Both the position numbers and the translations under genes were made by a program. A DNA stretch of 64,000 nucleotides from Pseudisothecium myosuroides. Its lineage: Eukaryota; Streptophyta; Bryopsida; Hypnales; Lembophyllaceae. The stretch is from positions 32,816,224 through 32,880,223 of the forward strand of contig OX637287.1 in the NCBI GenBank assembly GCA_951799445.1. Reading direction: 5' to 3'. The stretch's first letter is position 1; each line of letters begins with the position of its first letter. Below, piece by piece: positions 24,717-36,337 of this stretch. Under the pieces are notes generated by a model. It made no database searches. It worked only from the letters and a program-made list of their open reading frames with translations, and was not told the origin of the DNA.

Positions 24717-25125
24717 AATCTACGTCTCCCTTGACAATCTTCCCCGCCCTAGCGGCGCTCCAGCAACACCAAGCCTCGCAACAAAGGCACGCTCCAGCAG
24801 GCAAGAGACGCTCGTCGCCACACTAGCCAGCTCCGTCACCGGGCTGTGCGTGCACGCGGCGCTCGCACTCACTTGCACCTCGCCGTGTACATCCCTCACT
24901 TGCATCCCAGTTTCTTACTCCGTCAATTCTCAGCCACAACAGCTCACAATTGCCTTTTCTCTTGTTTTCTTTTTCCTTTTTACGTTTCCTCTCAAAAAGT
25001 AGGGCGAGATTCTGTTTTGGGGGATCCGTTGTTGTTGAGGAAAGCGCGCATCATCATCCTCTGCTTTGTGTGCATCTTCGGTGTGGTGGTGCTGCTCTTT
25101 TCTCAGGGTTGGCACTCGAAAGAAA

Positions 25126-25145
25126 GGGTTTAGGGTTTAGGGTTT
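25126..25145. promoter_or_regulatory. Telo-box-like TTTAGGG repeats upstream of bL12m
   Basis: GGGTTTAGGGTTTAGGGTTT lies about 320 bp upstream of the start codon, with a further GGGTTTAGGGTTTTGGG near 25306. Telo-boxes (AAACCCTAA) are established motifs in plant promoters and leaders of ribosomal-protein and translation genes, so the placement fits the adjacent gene. Confidence 0.65.
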
Positions 25146-25462
25146 GGAGTTTGGAGTTCGCTGTTCGGAGGCATTTTTCCATTTAGGGCTTCGTGCGATT
25201 CGGGACTCTGTATTGCTTTCGAGGAGAGCGCACCGCTGTTCTTTTCTTCCTTGTGTGGATCGTCAGTGGGACTCGCTTGGTCGTGTTGCCATTTGAGAAG
25301 GTGGGGTTTAGGGTTTTGGGCTTACGAGGTTCTTTGATGTTTAGGTCGGTGAGGGGGGCGAGGATGATGTCGTGAGGAGAAGACGCTTTTTTAGTGTTCC
25401 TTTCATGTACATTTAACATCCAGGGAGAGTGAGAAAAGTGGGGGGTAATAAATTAGATTACA

Positions 25463-26047
25463 ATGAATCGATTCTGGTCTTGCTCGGTAAGGTCGTCTTT
25501 AGTGCGATCATTTAGGAATATTGCAGAAGCTCGTGGTTCTCTGGTAGGTCTTCATTGTGAATCTTCCAGGTTTCTTGGCAGTGCCGCTGCCAGTGAGCCT
25601 GATTATGACCCGACGGAGGCGAGAACCCCGCCGTCGGAGAAGATCCAGAGGATTGCGGACGAAATCTCGACGCTGTCGCTGCTGGAAGTCGTGGATCTGT
25701 CCACTTTGTTAAAGAAGAAATTAGGGCTTCCTGCGGGGATGGGCATGATGCCCATGGGGATGATGCCTCCGGGAATGGGAATGCCTGGAGGAGCTGCCCC
25801 GGGTGCGGCAGCAGAGGAGAAGAAGCCCGAAAAGACGTCCTTCGATGTGAAGCTAGAGAAATTCGACGCCGCCTCCAAAATCAAAATCATCAAGGAAGTG
25901 CGGACGTTCACTGCATTAGGGCTGAAGGAGGCCAAGGAGCTCGTGGAAAAGGCACCGACAGTGTTGAAGTCTGGTGTTAGTAAAGAAGAAGCGGAGCAAA
26001 TTATTGAGAAATTGAAGACGGTAGGAGCAACAGTGGTCATGGAATGA
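25463..26047 (+). CDS. Mitochondrial ribosomal protein bL12m (L7/L12 family)
   Basis: A single-exon 194-residue protein, starting at the ATG in ACAATGAATCG. Residues 1 to about 40 are rich in Arg and Ser and poor in acid ([19 protein letters not shown]), a typical mitochondrial presequence. Residues 57-90 form the dimerising N-terminal domain ([26 protein letters not shown]). Residues 91-117 are a Gly/Met/Pro/Ala hinge ([17 protein letters not shown]). Residues 125-194 are the C-terminal domain with the conserved KIKIIKEVR and [10 protein letters not shown] motifs and the ending [13 protein letters not shown]. In the ribosome this protein forms the stalk that recruits translation factors; here it would act on the mitochondrial large subunit. 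The upstream 500 bp carry telo-box motifs and may include an untranslated intron, which could not be fixed. Confidence 0.96.
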   Translation: MNRFWSCSVRSSLVRSFRNIAEARGSLVGLHCESSRFLGSAAASEPDYDPTEARTPPSEKIQRIADEISTLSLLEVVDLSTLLKKKLGLPAGMGMMPMGMMPPGMGMPGGAAPGAAAEEKKPEKTSFDVKLEKFDAASKIKIIKEVRTFTALGLKEAKELVEKAPTVLKSGVSKEEAEQIIEKLKTVGATVVME

Positions 26048-28196
26048 GTAGGTGCTGTGTCCCACTATCTTTTGTAAACTTCTCCAATTTATAAGAATTT
26101 GCCCTGTCCCTCAGTACGTCCCATTTGCAAGCTATCTTAGGACTCGCAGCAGCAGATTACTGATTTTATGAAGAAATTCTCAATCTCCCGTGCAACTTCC
26201 TCTGTCCCTCCTGTCTATGTTATTTCGGACTGGATCTTTCTTTAGGGTTTGATCTGTTTCAGTGATTACCTGTACCATGGATGGCTCATTGCCTTGTGTT
26301 TCTTCTCTAATGTCTTTGTCACGTGGGTTGGAACGTATCTATTTTGATACTCGTCTTCTCAGCTGCTCTAATGAGAAATTGTGTGGTGAATATTCTGACT
26401 GATGTGAAATGGCATTAATATAATTTGTGCGATCATGATGATAATTTGTTAGACAGGTTGATGTGCCAGTTTGGATTTGCGGCGTGCGTTATGGGAATGA
26501 TTATTGCGTTGAGGAGTTGGGACAATTGTCTTGTGCAGTGAAGACTGTAACATGGTCTTCTTTGACCGACAGAAGTAGGATTTTGCGTACACTTTCGTCG
26601 TGGTGCTCGTTCGAAGCAGTGTGAATGGTATTTGTCCCTTTTGATTTTCATTCCCAAGGTAAGATTGACTAGAGTCTTTAACCACCAGTTTACAGTTGAA
26701 GAAACCAATCAGTGGAATTGTAGCGTGCAAATCAAGATACATGATCTATAATATTCATTTAGTTTAGTGGATTAGGGTTGAAGCGATCGCTGCTTCAATT
26801 TTCACAATTTTGATCATCCAGTAAGGGGAATGCAGGAATCCAGTGACCCAGTGTTCTGCAAGGACAGAATTTCTTGACTTTGCGGTACATTTTAGGACGA
26901 ATACACCTCTCTTGGCACAAGCTCCTTCCGTCTCAGTCAATCAAGATTGCCCGAGAGATAGATTCAACTCATCGTTCCTGACATCCATCAGGAATTGATC
27001 ATTCTCTTTCTTAATTACGGTAGCATTTAATTTGCGTCAGCTTTGGAGTTTTCTCATGACTAATTCTTCCAAACTACTAGCACATCCCAGACACATTAAA
27101 AGATAAACGCGAACTTGCATCTAACACTTAGCAGAGCAAACATCATCTTACAGTTACAACATCCAACATTCCAAAGATTGAGACTCAAAGATCGTTACGG
27201 CGCACCAGAGTAGCCTCGGAACAATTTGCAGTAGCATTATTGAGATCAAGAGATTACTCCAACAAGGGAAGCTCAAAATAATCACAGAAGTTTAATTGCA
27301 GTCTTGAATGAGTTTTGTATGAACAGTCTCATCACATCGTCTCTACAAGCTCTAAAATGCTCTCTTGTGTACACAATCAATGCAATCAGTTCTTGGAAAG
27401 GAAGTCGCTAGGAAACTCCACACCAAGACAATATGGATTTGTGCATGGGGTAAATCATCAGACTTCGAATCGACAGACTGCAAAGCATCCATCACTGGGA
27501 TTCTCGACAATGTATTCCTCAAGTTGAATTGTATGAAGTTGGCACGGTGAAAAATGGGGTCAAAACGGCTCCACCACATTTACATAAACAAACTATGGTA
27601 TTGTTGAAGACATGAAGTTGAGCATCTTTGGATGAGCTAGGTGCAAATTCAAGCAACAATGCTTGCACGTGAGCACAAAGATGTGAACCTACAAGCCTTG
27701 AAACTAGTTGTAGGTATGAATCTACAACCATTTGAAGGTATTATAATATATATGCCTAATATAACATAGGTACACTATAATATAGAAGGAGTCTACAATA
27801 TAGGTACCTATAACACAGACACCGATAACTGTAGAATGTGTATAATATAAACTCCAAAGTTTATGGACTCATAGATTCTATGCTCATCTATTAGCACTCC
27901 CCCACATTCATGTACTCATGTCTAGTGATTATTCGTTGAGGTTGTAGCTTAGAAACCCCTTGACAATAATATACAATTTCCCTTGGAAATAAACGGTTGT
28001 ACATTGTGGACCTCTTATGAGATCGAAACCTTGATACAATCTAGGGTGGATTTTGCAAGCCATATGCCGGTGATGGAGGCTCATATAAAGTGAATTTCAG
28101 CTTGTGTCAATTCCAAGGAGTCAAGGCCTCGGGAATCAAGTCTAGTCAAGGTCTTTAGATTTTAGTTCAGTGCATGATGAATGTTGGAATCTCATA
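26048..28196. other. 3' flank of bL12m and intergenic DNA
   Basis: The first few hundred bases are probably the bL12m 3' UTR. Frames on both strands near 27315-27731 show no recognisable domain. Nothing else is supportable. Confidence 0.4.
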
Positions 28197-29245
28197 CTTC
28201 CTCCGTTCCAAAATGATTTTCTTGTTGGCATAAATTTTTTGTCTCAGAAAGATCTTTATGGTGTGACGTGGGAGGAAGGGCCCAAAAATGAAGTATTGGA
28301 TATTGTACAGTATTTTACTATAGATTGGTCAAAGTACTTTAGTGTATATTGACAATTTATTTTAAGACTTCCCTAACTTGATCCTACCTCCCTTTCAAAC
28401 TAATCCCATCTCCCTTCCAATCAAAATCCAGTTACTTCTAGAATCTACTATGATTTCTAGACCACCACCTAATTCAAGTAGCCCCACCACTTAATTCAAC
28501 TATTCAAGCATCCACTAACAACACAAATTTTGTGTGTGCTAATTGACGTAAGAATAGCCCCACCAGTTCGGGAAGGATGCTCATAGCCCACTAGTGCGGA
28601 AAAGATCATTAGAGAAAATTTCAGGCCTCCGGAAGGCTACTCCACAGCCCTCCAAGGTACCCTGAAATTTGCTTTTGGGGGGCTGAAAAACCATTTTCCC
28701 CTTATTCCCGCCCACCTGAAATTGCAGTGGCAATGGCGCAAGAACCGAGTTTTATGAGTTAAAATTAATTAATTAATTAATTTTAATCTTTAAAAAAAAA
28801 ATTAAATTTTTTATTAAAAACCTAAATGGCTAAATCTGATTGTTTCGACGAGTAGTCAGCCAAGCTGACTACTCTCTGCGGCACTTTTCTAGATTGATAG
28901 ACCAAGCTTTGAAATAGCTTAGTTCGTCACTCCGAAGCAGCCCTCCACAGGGCTGAAATTTCCTCTAATGTGATAGAGTAGACTCGTCACAAAAAAGACA
29001 GGCAAGAACTACACCCACATTGGCCAAATCAATGGCCACTGGTGCTCCCGAAGAAGGCCTCCAAAATCCAATTTTTTAGCGCCTCAAAACTATATGTCAA
29101 AAATTATTTTTAATCTAAAATTTTTAGGACAATAAGAGAGCATTAAACTCTTCTTTCAAGTCAAAACGGATTTAAAAAATTATTATTTTCAAGCTTCATC
29201 CAGAACATTTTGTCTAACAGGAAGATCATTTGGGGACAAAGGGAA
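28197..29245. mobile_element. Mariner-like element, ~1.05 kb, with nested MITE
   Basis: The left end is CTTCCTCCGTTCCAAAATGA; the right end, inverted, is TTCCCTTTGTCCCCAAATGA. TA lies outside both ends (28195-28196, 29246-29247). No transposase frame. A second inverted-repeat element sits inside it. Confidence 0.65.
28612..28970. mobile_element. Nested MITE with CATTAGAG ends
   Basis: Inverted ends CATTAGAGAAAATTTCAGGC and CATTAGAGGAAATTTCAGCC enclose about 360 bp of GC-richer DNA lying within the mariner-like element. No target duplication was settled. Confidence 0.6.
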
Positions 29246-29663
29246 TACTTCAACTTCTTCAAAATGGAAGCTCTTGATAAAATCAACTAGCAGAATTATA
29301 GTGTTGATTTAAGGTACCCTCGAAATGCACCACTGACCCCAAGCCGCCATCATCAAAAATCAATATGTACCTAAGTGGAAGAAAAGATTTTAGAACCCCT
29401 ACCAAAAAAAACTTTGATCCTTCCTAACTTTTAATACAGTATCCAAATGTTGCCTTTCTTGGTGCAATGAAACCTCCTTTCACTTGCCAACAAGAAAATA
29501 TGAAAATTTGACCAGTCTATCAATAATAAATAGGCACACTAGTAGAAAGTGAAGGTTTGGAGGTACCCACCTTACAAGAAATCCAATGTAATTGCTTCAT
29601 CACAACATTGATGTATATACTTTAGTATTGTGTTTCTTTTTAATTTCCTACACCATTATAATA

Positions 29664-30195
29664 CTACCTCCGTCCCAAAATGATCTTCCTGTTGGACAAA
29701 ATATTCTAGATTAAGGCAAAAAATAACATTTTAAGAACCTATTTTGTGTTGTAAGTAGGGTTTGGTGTGCTCCTAGCATTCTAGAAACTTTGAGTTTCAA
29801 AGTCCTTTTTGAAATGTAGTTTTTGGAATATTGAAAAGTAGAATTTTTTGGGCATTTTCAAAGATCACCAATGGTCAATTAACTGTTGAGAGTGAGGTCA
29901 TCATTTTGTAGGCATTTAGTATATGCCTAAGCCCATGTGTGGCCCTTTATTCTAGCTCCAAAAGCTTCATCTCCTTCAATTGGACAATATTCAAAGAAAT
30001 GCAAAAAATACGAACAAACAATGTTGATTGACCCCATTAATCGTTTTATTTATCTTTTGACTAATGATTGCATGAATGGAGGGGGAACTACTACTCAAAG
30101 TTGTTTTGTTAATCTCCAGTAGCAATCAAAAGTCAAATTTGACCAATTCGCAAGTCACAAACTGCAACAGGAAGATCATTTTGGGACGGAGGGAA
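29664..30195. mobile_element. Stowaway/mariner-like MITE (532 bp)
   Basis: The ends are near-identical inverted repeats of about 30 bp (CTACCTCCGTCCCAAAATGA and, inverted, TTCCCTCCGTCCCAAAATGA), flanked by TA on both sides (29662-29663, 30196-30197). The Stowaway family consensus CTCCCTCCGTCCC is clearly present. No coding capacity. Confidence 0.85.
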
Positions 30196-30197
30196 TA

Positions 30198-33100
30198 ATA
30201 ATCCTAAAGCATCCTTCAAGATTGTGACATGATCAATTAATTCTTCTCCATTCTTATAAACTTCATGATACTATCCATTGAATTTATAAGACCGCCAATT
30301 TGAATTTGAATTTGGATCCTCAAAACCTATTCTACATTCAACCTATCTTTATGTGAAACTAAATATAATTTTGATGACATTTAGGATGGAAGTGAAGAAA
30401 ATAGGGGACCACAATTGGATTGGAGTCAAATGGATCCACTACCTAACGCATCAAATTAGAGAGGGTATTTGATAATTCTAGCACATTTTGTAGCAAAGAT
30501 ATTTATTTAAATTTTTCAACAATCAAAGGCATTGAGGATCAAAAGTGACTATCATAGTATTTTGACCAAAGTAGAATTAAAATTGATATAATATAATCTG
30601 CACTATTAATATACACCACTTAAAGTTCAAAGTATTACATACAAAATGATTTCATTATATCTGAATTTACTAATCATTGTTTAACTTTTGTCTAAATTTT
30701 CACTCATTCATCTAACATTCACCCAATTAGTATGAGGACAAGTTGCACTATTCAAACTCTTGCATTAATTGAAATAAGTGTAAGACATTATAACATATTA
30801 GTATACTTTGTGATAAATTAATATTAATATATTAATAATTTATTCAATTTCTTGTACCATTTGAAGAGCTTCATTCACATTTAGCATGATTCTCATAACA
30901 TTTGACATACTATAAGAATTCTAGCAATCATCAAATGTAGAAGTTTAATAATGTACACCAATTTAATATTATTCAAAACTACCTCATTTGTCTCTTTAAG
31001 ATGCAAAAGGGATTCTACATAGAAATTGAGATGTAAAGGGTCAATATTCTTTAAAGAAGTTCAAATTATTTGAATTCATTCTGTAATTGAAAATGATTTA
31101 CTTAATTATGAATCTCCAAAAATCTATAATAATTTCAATTCTTTCAAAATTTCAAAAATTCTAACACATAGAAAATATATAGCTTCATCTCATAGAATAT
31201 ATAATAATATTTTTTGTTCATTTATAAGGTCTACACAATAGTTGGGTCTACCTTGTATCCCCTATGAAACCAAGTATTTCCTCTAAGGACAAATGAAAGT
31301 TTACATGGATTCCTAATATCTCAATTTTTTACATGATTTAAAAAAAATTGAATATAGAAAAACAAATTAGTTTGTGGATAATATAATTTTAATTCCAATC
31401 AATGTTTAAGAACAAAAGTTATACCACAATGTAGTACCTAAATTGGCTAAAATTAGGTGAGTTTCTACCTAAAAAATCCTTTCACTACTAGTGCATTGTA
31501 AAAAAGGGTCTTCAATGGAGATATTTTAGCCAAAACTACAATAAACAATAGAATTTGATAGCCAATTTGCAACTATTGGAAGTAGCATCTATTTAGTCAA
31601 TTTTGTGTTAGAATATTTTCAATAATCCTTCACAATTTGCAAAATCCTCTCTATTCTAATTTTTCCTTTCACACTAGGTGGAAGAAAAACTACAATAAAT
31701 TCAATATAGTTTTTTATTTATTTATTTTTTATAAAAGATATCTTCATCTACAAAAGAAAACATTTGGTTCATTCTCTAGAATTAGTGTGAAAAAGCTTAT
31801 TGTGGACAATTAGCACATTTTTCAAAAAACATTACATATTGAATTTACTTATAAACTCACTTTTTACATTTAGAAAAATAATAGTTCCACATGGATTAGA
31901 ATGTTGCAAAAATACTTCCCACCAAATTGTTAATGACTATAATATACACGTATGGAGAAATTTTTACATTTAGAAAAATAATAGTTTCACATAGTTTAGA
32001 ATGTTGCAAAAAATATTTTCCACCAATTATTCATCACTATAATATACACCTACAAAGATTTTTTTAGAATTTTCAAACATACTCTACTTTTGATTTAGAA
32101 AACACTTTTTATTCAAAAATTCTTAGTAATTTTAAAATTTCAAGAAGATTTGTAATTAGACTAATGAATCATAATGAAATCATCAAGAACATAGCTATGA
32201 CTTTTAGAATTAATCCCTTAGCAATCCAACATCCAAAATTTAGGCAGTGAACAAAGAGGTTCCAAGGGCTTTCTCAACCACAACACTTCTCACTCATCCA
32301 AACCAATGCTTGACTTTTTAAAAACCACACTTTTTGTATGGTTAATTTGATGAAATTGAGGTAAAATTGAGGGGTATATAATTATAAAGATATATAAGCA
32401 AAAAATACACAAAAATATGCAAATATTCAAGAAAGGCAAGGAGGCAAAGTCCAACAAAACAAGGAGACTCGGTCAAATGTCACTGCAGAAGACTACACGG
32501 GATGCCAGAACCCAAGACGAAATTGTACAGGAAATAAATTCTAGAAGAAACTTGGACCACAGGTTGTATGCAACCACCAATCCTGACCAAACCTTGCCAA
32601 ACCATCAGGCTGCACAAAAAAACCAAGTGACAGCATACGAATTGCACAAAGGAGAATTTTTTTTTAAAATCAAACTGTTTCAATAAAATTTCAATTGTCT
32701 GAAATCAGATGCTTAGTCCCATACTGTGAGGGTACTGTACATGCCAAACGGCTTCTCTTCATGAGATTAACACCCCTATCTAGATCTCAATTCAATACAT
32801 GAGGAATTCTCCATACCATCAAATTACTAACTAACTGATCATGGATCATAATATCACTTTTGAAGCATGAAGCTTACCATCCGTAAAGCAGTCATACCAG
32901 TAGCAGCCTTGAGATGTGTATGTCAGCAGAGACCACCTGTAGAAAAATCAGAGCTCGTGCTCAGCCACATGATCTTACGACAAGAGAGGCACAACGACCG
33001 CCACATACAAATCCTACTTACATCGCTGCTGTGAATCACCTACCAAAACGAAACAAAATCTCGAAATTCCAGACTTACGTGAAGTAAAGACCATCACGGA

Positions 33101-33241
33101 AAAAAATCCAGCTCTTCGTGAGCAAAGTCGTTATGTACACTCCGATAGCCCCTCCGCGTCAACCGCTTTCAAAAGACAGCAGAAGAAAAAAACACAGATC
33201 AAGTGTAACACATTCATGCACACATGAGACCTATGATCAAC
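30198..33241. other. AT-rich intergenic; 3' part may be UTR of the next gene
   Basis: 30.2-32.4 kb is extremely AT-rich and featureless, apart from a short direct repeat around 31870-32050 (ACATTTAGAAAAATAATAGTT). 32.4-33.24 kb is of more balanced composition and may hold the 3' UTR of the minus-strand gene ending at 33242. Confidence 0.4.
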
Positions 33242-34000
33242 TCATCTGCCCATCGAATTATCGCTCTCGTCACTCACATCAACGTCGCAATTCTGATCCC
33301 CTTCTAATCTTTGCTTAAGCTCGCTAATTTCTTGCTGCATCAAGAACAGACGATCTTTCAAGACCAGATTCTCATCTTCCAAGAAATTAATATGACTCTC
33401 CTGCCTTGCCACCCGAACCTCGTCCAGTTCCCGGGGTAAAGGATGCGTCATCTCGAACCGGCTAACGCCTTGGTCAAGTCGCTGCTCCACCTCTTCCACC
33501 GAAAAGACTGAAGAAAGCTCCACGCATCTGTTGTCATCATCATCAACGGCACTGCTGCCGCTCGATCCACTGTCAGGTCGGAGACGGATGAGGCCTGCCA
33601 TAGAGCCATACCCGTAATCCTCATGATCCACAAAATCATTGTAAAAACAAGAACCCTTAGTAGGAGTCGATACAAAAGGAGAGGCGACAATCTGAGACTC
33701 TAACCCCCCCGCCTTCCGCACTTGCATAAGAAAGGAACTGTCGTTAAAAGGCGCTCTAGGCACACTCCTAGGACAAACTGCTCTCCTCCTCTTATTATTA
33801 AACCGTCTCCTCTTCTGCAAAAAATCAGTTGGTTTATTAAAACCCTGACTCTGCTCATTCACGACCTTGTGGTGAATATCATTGTTATCATTGTACCTTT
33901 GCTTGCTCTGTCTTGCGGCACCGTTGCGCCGCCACCTGCGCGTCGACAAAGCAGGCGCCACGGGGAACCCTGCCACATCCATGGTCATAGCGGAAGCCAT
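33242..34000 (-). CDS. Basic/coiled-coil plant protein of unknown function
   Basis: A single open exon of 252 residues. The first in-frame ATG is at 34000 (MASAMTMDVAGFPVAP); the open frame runs 93 bases further up without another ATG. Residues 63-73 are strongly basic (KRRRFNNKRRR), a likely nuclear localisation signal. They are followed by PRAPFNDSSFLMQVRKAGGL (81-100), YGYGSMAGLIRLRP (129-142), an acidic serine patch (143-159) and a C-terminal coiled coil (about 192-234, FLEDENLVLKDRLFLMQQEISELKQRL). The order of these motifs resembles a conserved land-plant family known to me only as uncharacterised proteins, so no function is assigned. It looks intact, and a nuclear location is inferred. 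Confidence 0.85.
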   Translation of the reverse strand: MASAMTMDVAGFPVAPALSTRRWRRNGAARQSKQRYNDNNDIHHKVVNEQSQGFNKPTDFLQKRRRFNNKRRRAVCPRSVPRAPFNDSSFLMQVRKAGGLESQIVASPFVSTPTKGSCFYNDFVDHEDYGYGSMAGLIRLRPDSGSSGSSAVDDDDNRCVELSSVFSVEEVEQRLDQGVSRFEMTHPLPRELDEVRVARQESHINFLEDENLVLKDRLFLMQQEISELKQRLEGDQNCDVDVSDESDNSMGR

Positions 34001-35395
34001 AACACAAAAGAAGCGGAAGCGATTGCACACGACAAGAAAAGAAGACGCACACAAACTGAAATCCAAGCACTGAATTGAACCTATGTCATACAACTAAGCG
34101 CAGAAGGAAGAAGAAGACTAAGAACTAACCCTAACAAACCCTACGCAAGCAAGTTGAGGAAGCAACAACAATCGTAGAAACACAATTAGGTCAAGTTCGG
34201 CGGGCAAGTCTCTGCTTTATTGCGGTGTGGTAGCTTGACCCATACTTCTAGGCTCTTCCTACTTTTACTTTCTTATTTTTTTCCGCCTAATTATGTAAGC
34301 AGCCTATTACGGCCATCCTCGTGGATGAAAGGGGATGAATGGTGGCGCGCTCGTTCTCTTACATCCGTCGTTCCCTGCACCTGTTCCCTTGCGTCGTTCC
34401 CCTGCTTGGTTCCCGATGTTCGTTCCCGATATTCGTTCCCGCGTCCCCTTCCCAATGCTTATATGGAATAAGTGGGGTTTATTGGGAGGAGGGAGTAATG
34501 AGATGCTTTCTTTTGGACACATTTGATTTGACATTATTAATATTGGCACATGACATTTCATGAATTTGCACTTTTTTTTAATATCATGCACAAATTTTCA
34601 TTGTTAGATTTCTAAATGAATGATTGAGATATTTCCATTCCTAATTCAAAATAAATGTGTAAAAAATCCAATAGGCTTTAGGTTTTAGAATTTACATTTG
34701 TGCAAATGTCAATGACTATTTCTTCATGTGCACAAAGAAGGAAGGAAGTATTGGAAGCACTCAAACTTTAGAAGAAGTATATTTTTGGTTCTTTGATATA
34801 TTGTATTGGTTGAGGATTTAGCTTGAGGTGGTTTTTGCTATAGTGGTGGTTTTTATAGATGAATGTTTTTTTATTTGGCATGAAGGTGGTGTCAAAGCGT
34901 GAGCATATTTAGTGTTTATGTAAGGGACAAAAAAATAATTTTGTCTATAATTTATGATGCAAGAATTTATGATATTTTCAAGAATTACAATTGATATTGC
35001 TTATATCTGTGACAACTTTTCCAACTTCTGAGATGGTGAGTGGTATTGGCTTTCAAGATGGAGACAAAAACTATGACTTTTTTCTTTTCTTTAATTGAAG
35101 TGATGGATATTGGCAGTTTAGAATACAATTATTTTCAAATTCTATATAGATGACTAGTATTGTCTTTGACAACCAAAGCATGGTAGAAGTAGGATGCTTT
35201 TATTTTTTAAGAGAATATCCATCACACATAAAATAACCATAAATTAAATAATCATCCAAACATTTTTGAAGCATGCCTAATTGCCTTGGCCTGAGCTGGA
35301 AATAGATCCCCCAAATTTTCAATCTTTAATGGACATCATTGATAGCACAAAGAGCAAGGGAGTCCTAGTATTTTTTATTTTTTTTAATTCAACTA
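34001..35395. other. Promoter region of the preceding gene, then AT-rich intergenic
   Basis: 34000-34480 is GC-richer and contains a run of GTTCCC hexamers (about 34360-34445). Beyond this the sequence is AT-rich without genes. Confidence 0.4.
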
Positions 35396-35399
35396 TTAA

Positions 35400-36333
35400 T
35401 CCCTAATTGAAATTTATTCCTTCAAGGATCAAGAGGATACAATGTGTCCTCTTCAAATTTTCATTGGCAAATTCTGGGTAGGGTAAAACAAATCTCAATA
35501 TTTTATAAATTAGGGACTTATAGAGTAAGAAGCTGACATACTTGTAGCATTTTCCAATTTTCAAAATTTCAATGTGAGAAGTATTCAAAATTTAATTTAG
35601 AAAATGTAGTCTAATAGAAAAAAAGAGCAAATTCAAATTCATTTACAACGAAAGGAATAGTAGGCATGGAAAAAAATACTTTCTTGGACTTTCCTAGTCT
35701 TTACTTTGCGAAAACAAATTGAAAACAACATCTGGAGGAAAAAATTTAAATATTTTATTTTTAGCAATTTTAAAAAGACAAGGTTCAATCTGTTGTGATT
35801 AAAAATATAAAAATAATTAGAATGGTTCCAAATTTTTTGAAGATGAACTTTCAAAGAATATGATAATATTATCAATTGTTAAATTTTAAAAAAAATTGAC
35901 ACATATATAATTATTTTTAAATTTTGTAGGATCCAATTTGGTAGTTTTGGCTTCCTATTCTTTCTATTTGAAAATTTGAGAGAGTTTTTTATTTCTCATT
36001 TTTTTAAATTAAAAAATACGTAGTACTACATTTGCCTTGGACTCCAATACAATATTTTAGGAGGGTTTAAAAAGCTTCATTCATCTTCATATAATTTTTC
36101 TTCCTCCAAAGTTGAGTTTGTTGTCTATAAAGTTGATCATCCAAAATTGTTATTATTTAAAAATCCAATGGTCAATGTTTTCTACAATTAATCTTTTGTA
36201 TACTAAGCAAAGTATTCTTTATTTTTGTACAATTAAATTAAAATTTTCAAGCACATCCATGTGCAAAAAAATATCAAAGTGGGACAACTCATTGAAAACC
36301 TTCATTGTCAAAAAATTATTGGGCCTCAAGGGG
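35400..36333. mobile_element. Possible decayed family A (TTAA) element
   Basis: TTAA lies outside both limits (35396-35399, 36334-36337). The right end, inverted, reads CCCCTTGAGGCCC, close to the family A end, and the 934-bp length equals that of family A copies. The left end TCCCTAATTGAAA and the interior are too diverged to be sure. Confidence 0.3.
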
Positions 36334-36337
36334 TTAA

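Noticed and set aside
27352..27579. Minus-strand frame that could start MDALQSVDSKSDDLPHAQIH
   Set aside because: Short, no recognised domain, no splice partners and opposing frames of equal length.
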